Source: Chloroflexota bacterium (GTDB lineage: Bacteria > Chloroflexota > Dehalococcoidia > Tepidiformales > Tepidiformaceae). From it: 5,015 bases of DNA. The stretch covers positions 1 through 5,015 of the forward strand of contig JANXYE010000216.1 of assembly GCA_025350285.1 (NCBI GenBank), in the 5' to 3' direction. A program made the translations under genes and the position numbers. The notes under the pieces were generated by a model. It saw only the letters and a program-made list of their open reading frames with translations, was not told the DNA's origin and searched no databases. The stretch's first letter is position 1, and every line of letters begins with the position of its first letter. Below are positions 4,868 through 5,015 of the stretch, in pieces.

Positions 4868-5015
4868 TGCCGGCAGCCTTCGCCGTCGCCTACCCCCAGC
4901 TCGGCGCGCTCAACGTCATGCGGCTGGACAGCCCCTTCAGCGCCATCCTTTCGGCCGTCATTTTCAATGCACTCATCATCATCGCGCTCGTTCCGCTGGC
5001 CCTTCGCGGGGTGGC
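4867..5015 (+). pseudogene. kdpB: Inverted partial copy of kdpB at the window end (likely chimeric)
   Basis: On the + strand these bases encode 49 residues of Kdp[21 protein letters not shown], then [19 protein letters not shown] and [10 protein letters not shown], running off the edge. The first 20 residues are the part of KdpB that should precede DSPF in the - strand gene and are missing there. The rest duplicates the - strand gene. There is no start codon or upstream promoter, and the sequence simply begins at the junction, where the palindrome CTGCCGGCAG (4867-4876) sits. I read it as the continuation of the same kdpB gene in flipped orientation. This is most simply explained by a fold-back chimera at a sequence end, and less likely by a genuine inverted duplication. 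It is not an independently functional gene. Confidence 0.8.
4926..5015. repeat. Right arm of the 90-bp inverted repeat
   Basis: Reverse-complement match to 4778-4867 with one mismatch (A at 4939). The 58-base spacer (4868-4925) is single-copy in the window. Pairing does not continue inward (4868 and 4925 are both T), while outward the arm is cut by the window edge. Confidence 0.95.

Noticed and set aside
4778..5015. Inverted repeats of an insertion sequence or an invertible promoter
   Set aside because: The arms are KdpB coding sequence, the spacer is also KdpB coding sequence, and no transposase, recombinase or target-site duplication is visible.

Overview
The window is GC-rich bacterial DNA carrying two unrelated transport loci that converge. 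The style suggests a Chloroflexota-like or actinobacterial-like organism. The grounds are the strong G/C third-position preference, a lipoprotein with a long Thr/Ala/Pro/Ser linker after the lipobox cysteine, a GluBCD-like gene order, and a stand-alone short KdpD without a histidine kinase. I hold the phylum assignment loosely, because nothing here is a taxonomic marker.

Left half (about 1-2661, + strand): part of a polar amino-acid ABC importer operon. A substrate-binding lipoprotein (78-1016) is followed, after a 116-nt gap able to form two stem-loops, by two inner-membrane permeases (1133-1834 and 1834-2661) that overlap by one base in a TGATG junction. Together they would capture a polar or acidic amino acid at the cell surface and pass it through a heteromeric channel. 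The ATPase subunit is not in the window. A possible 3' end of an upstream gene (1-81) overlaps the lipoprotein start in a GTGA motif.

Middle (2662-2750): an 89-bp gap between convergent genes. It has a short GC palindrome and an imperfect 16-bp tandem repeat, but no convincing terminator.

Right half (2751-4867, - strand): the 3' part of a Kdp high-affinity potassium uptake locus, transcribed right to left as kdpB (C-terminal end only), kdpC and a short kdpD. KdpB is the P-type ATPase subunit and KdpC the single-span accessory subunit. KdpD here has only the N-terminal ATP-binding sensor domain and a universal-stress-protein-like domain. kdpA, most of kdpB and any kdpE would lie beyond the right edge. 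A strong REP-like hairpin sits between kdpB and kdpC.

Right end (4778-5015): the most anomalous part. The kdpB sequence folds back on itself. A 90-base segment on the - strand recurs on the + strand with one mismatch, separated by 58 bases that encode the adjoining upstream part of KdpB on the + strand. This is either a fold-back chimera at a sequence end or a genuine inverted duplication; I favour the artefact. I found no CRISPR array, tRNA, rRNA, insertion sequence or clearly new system.
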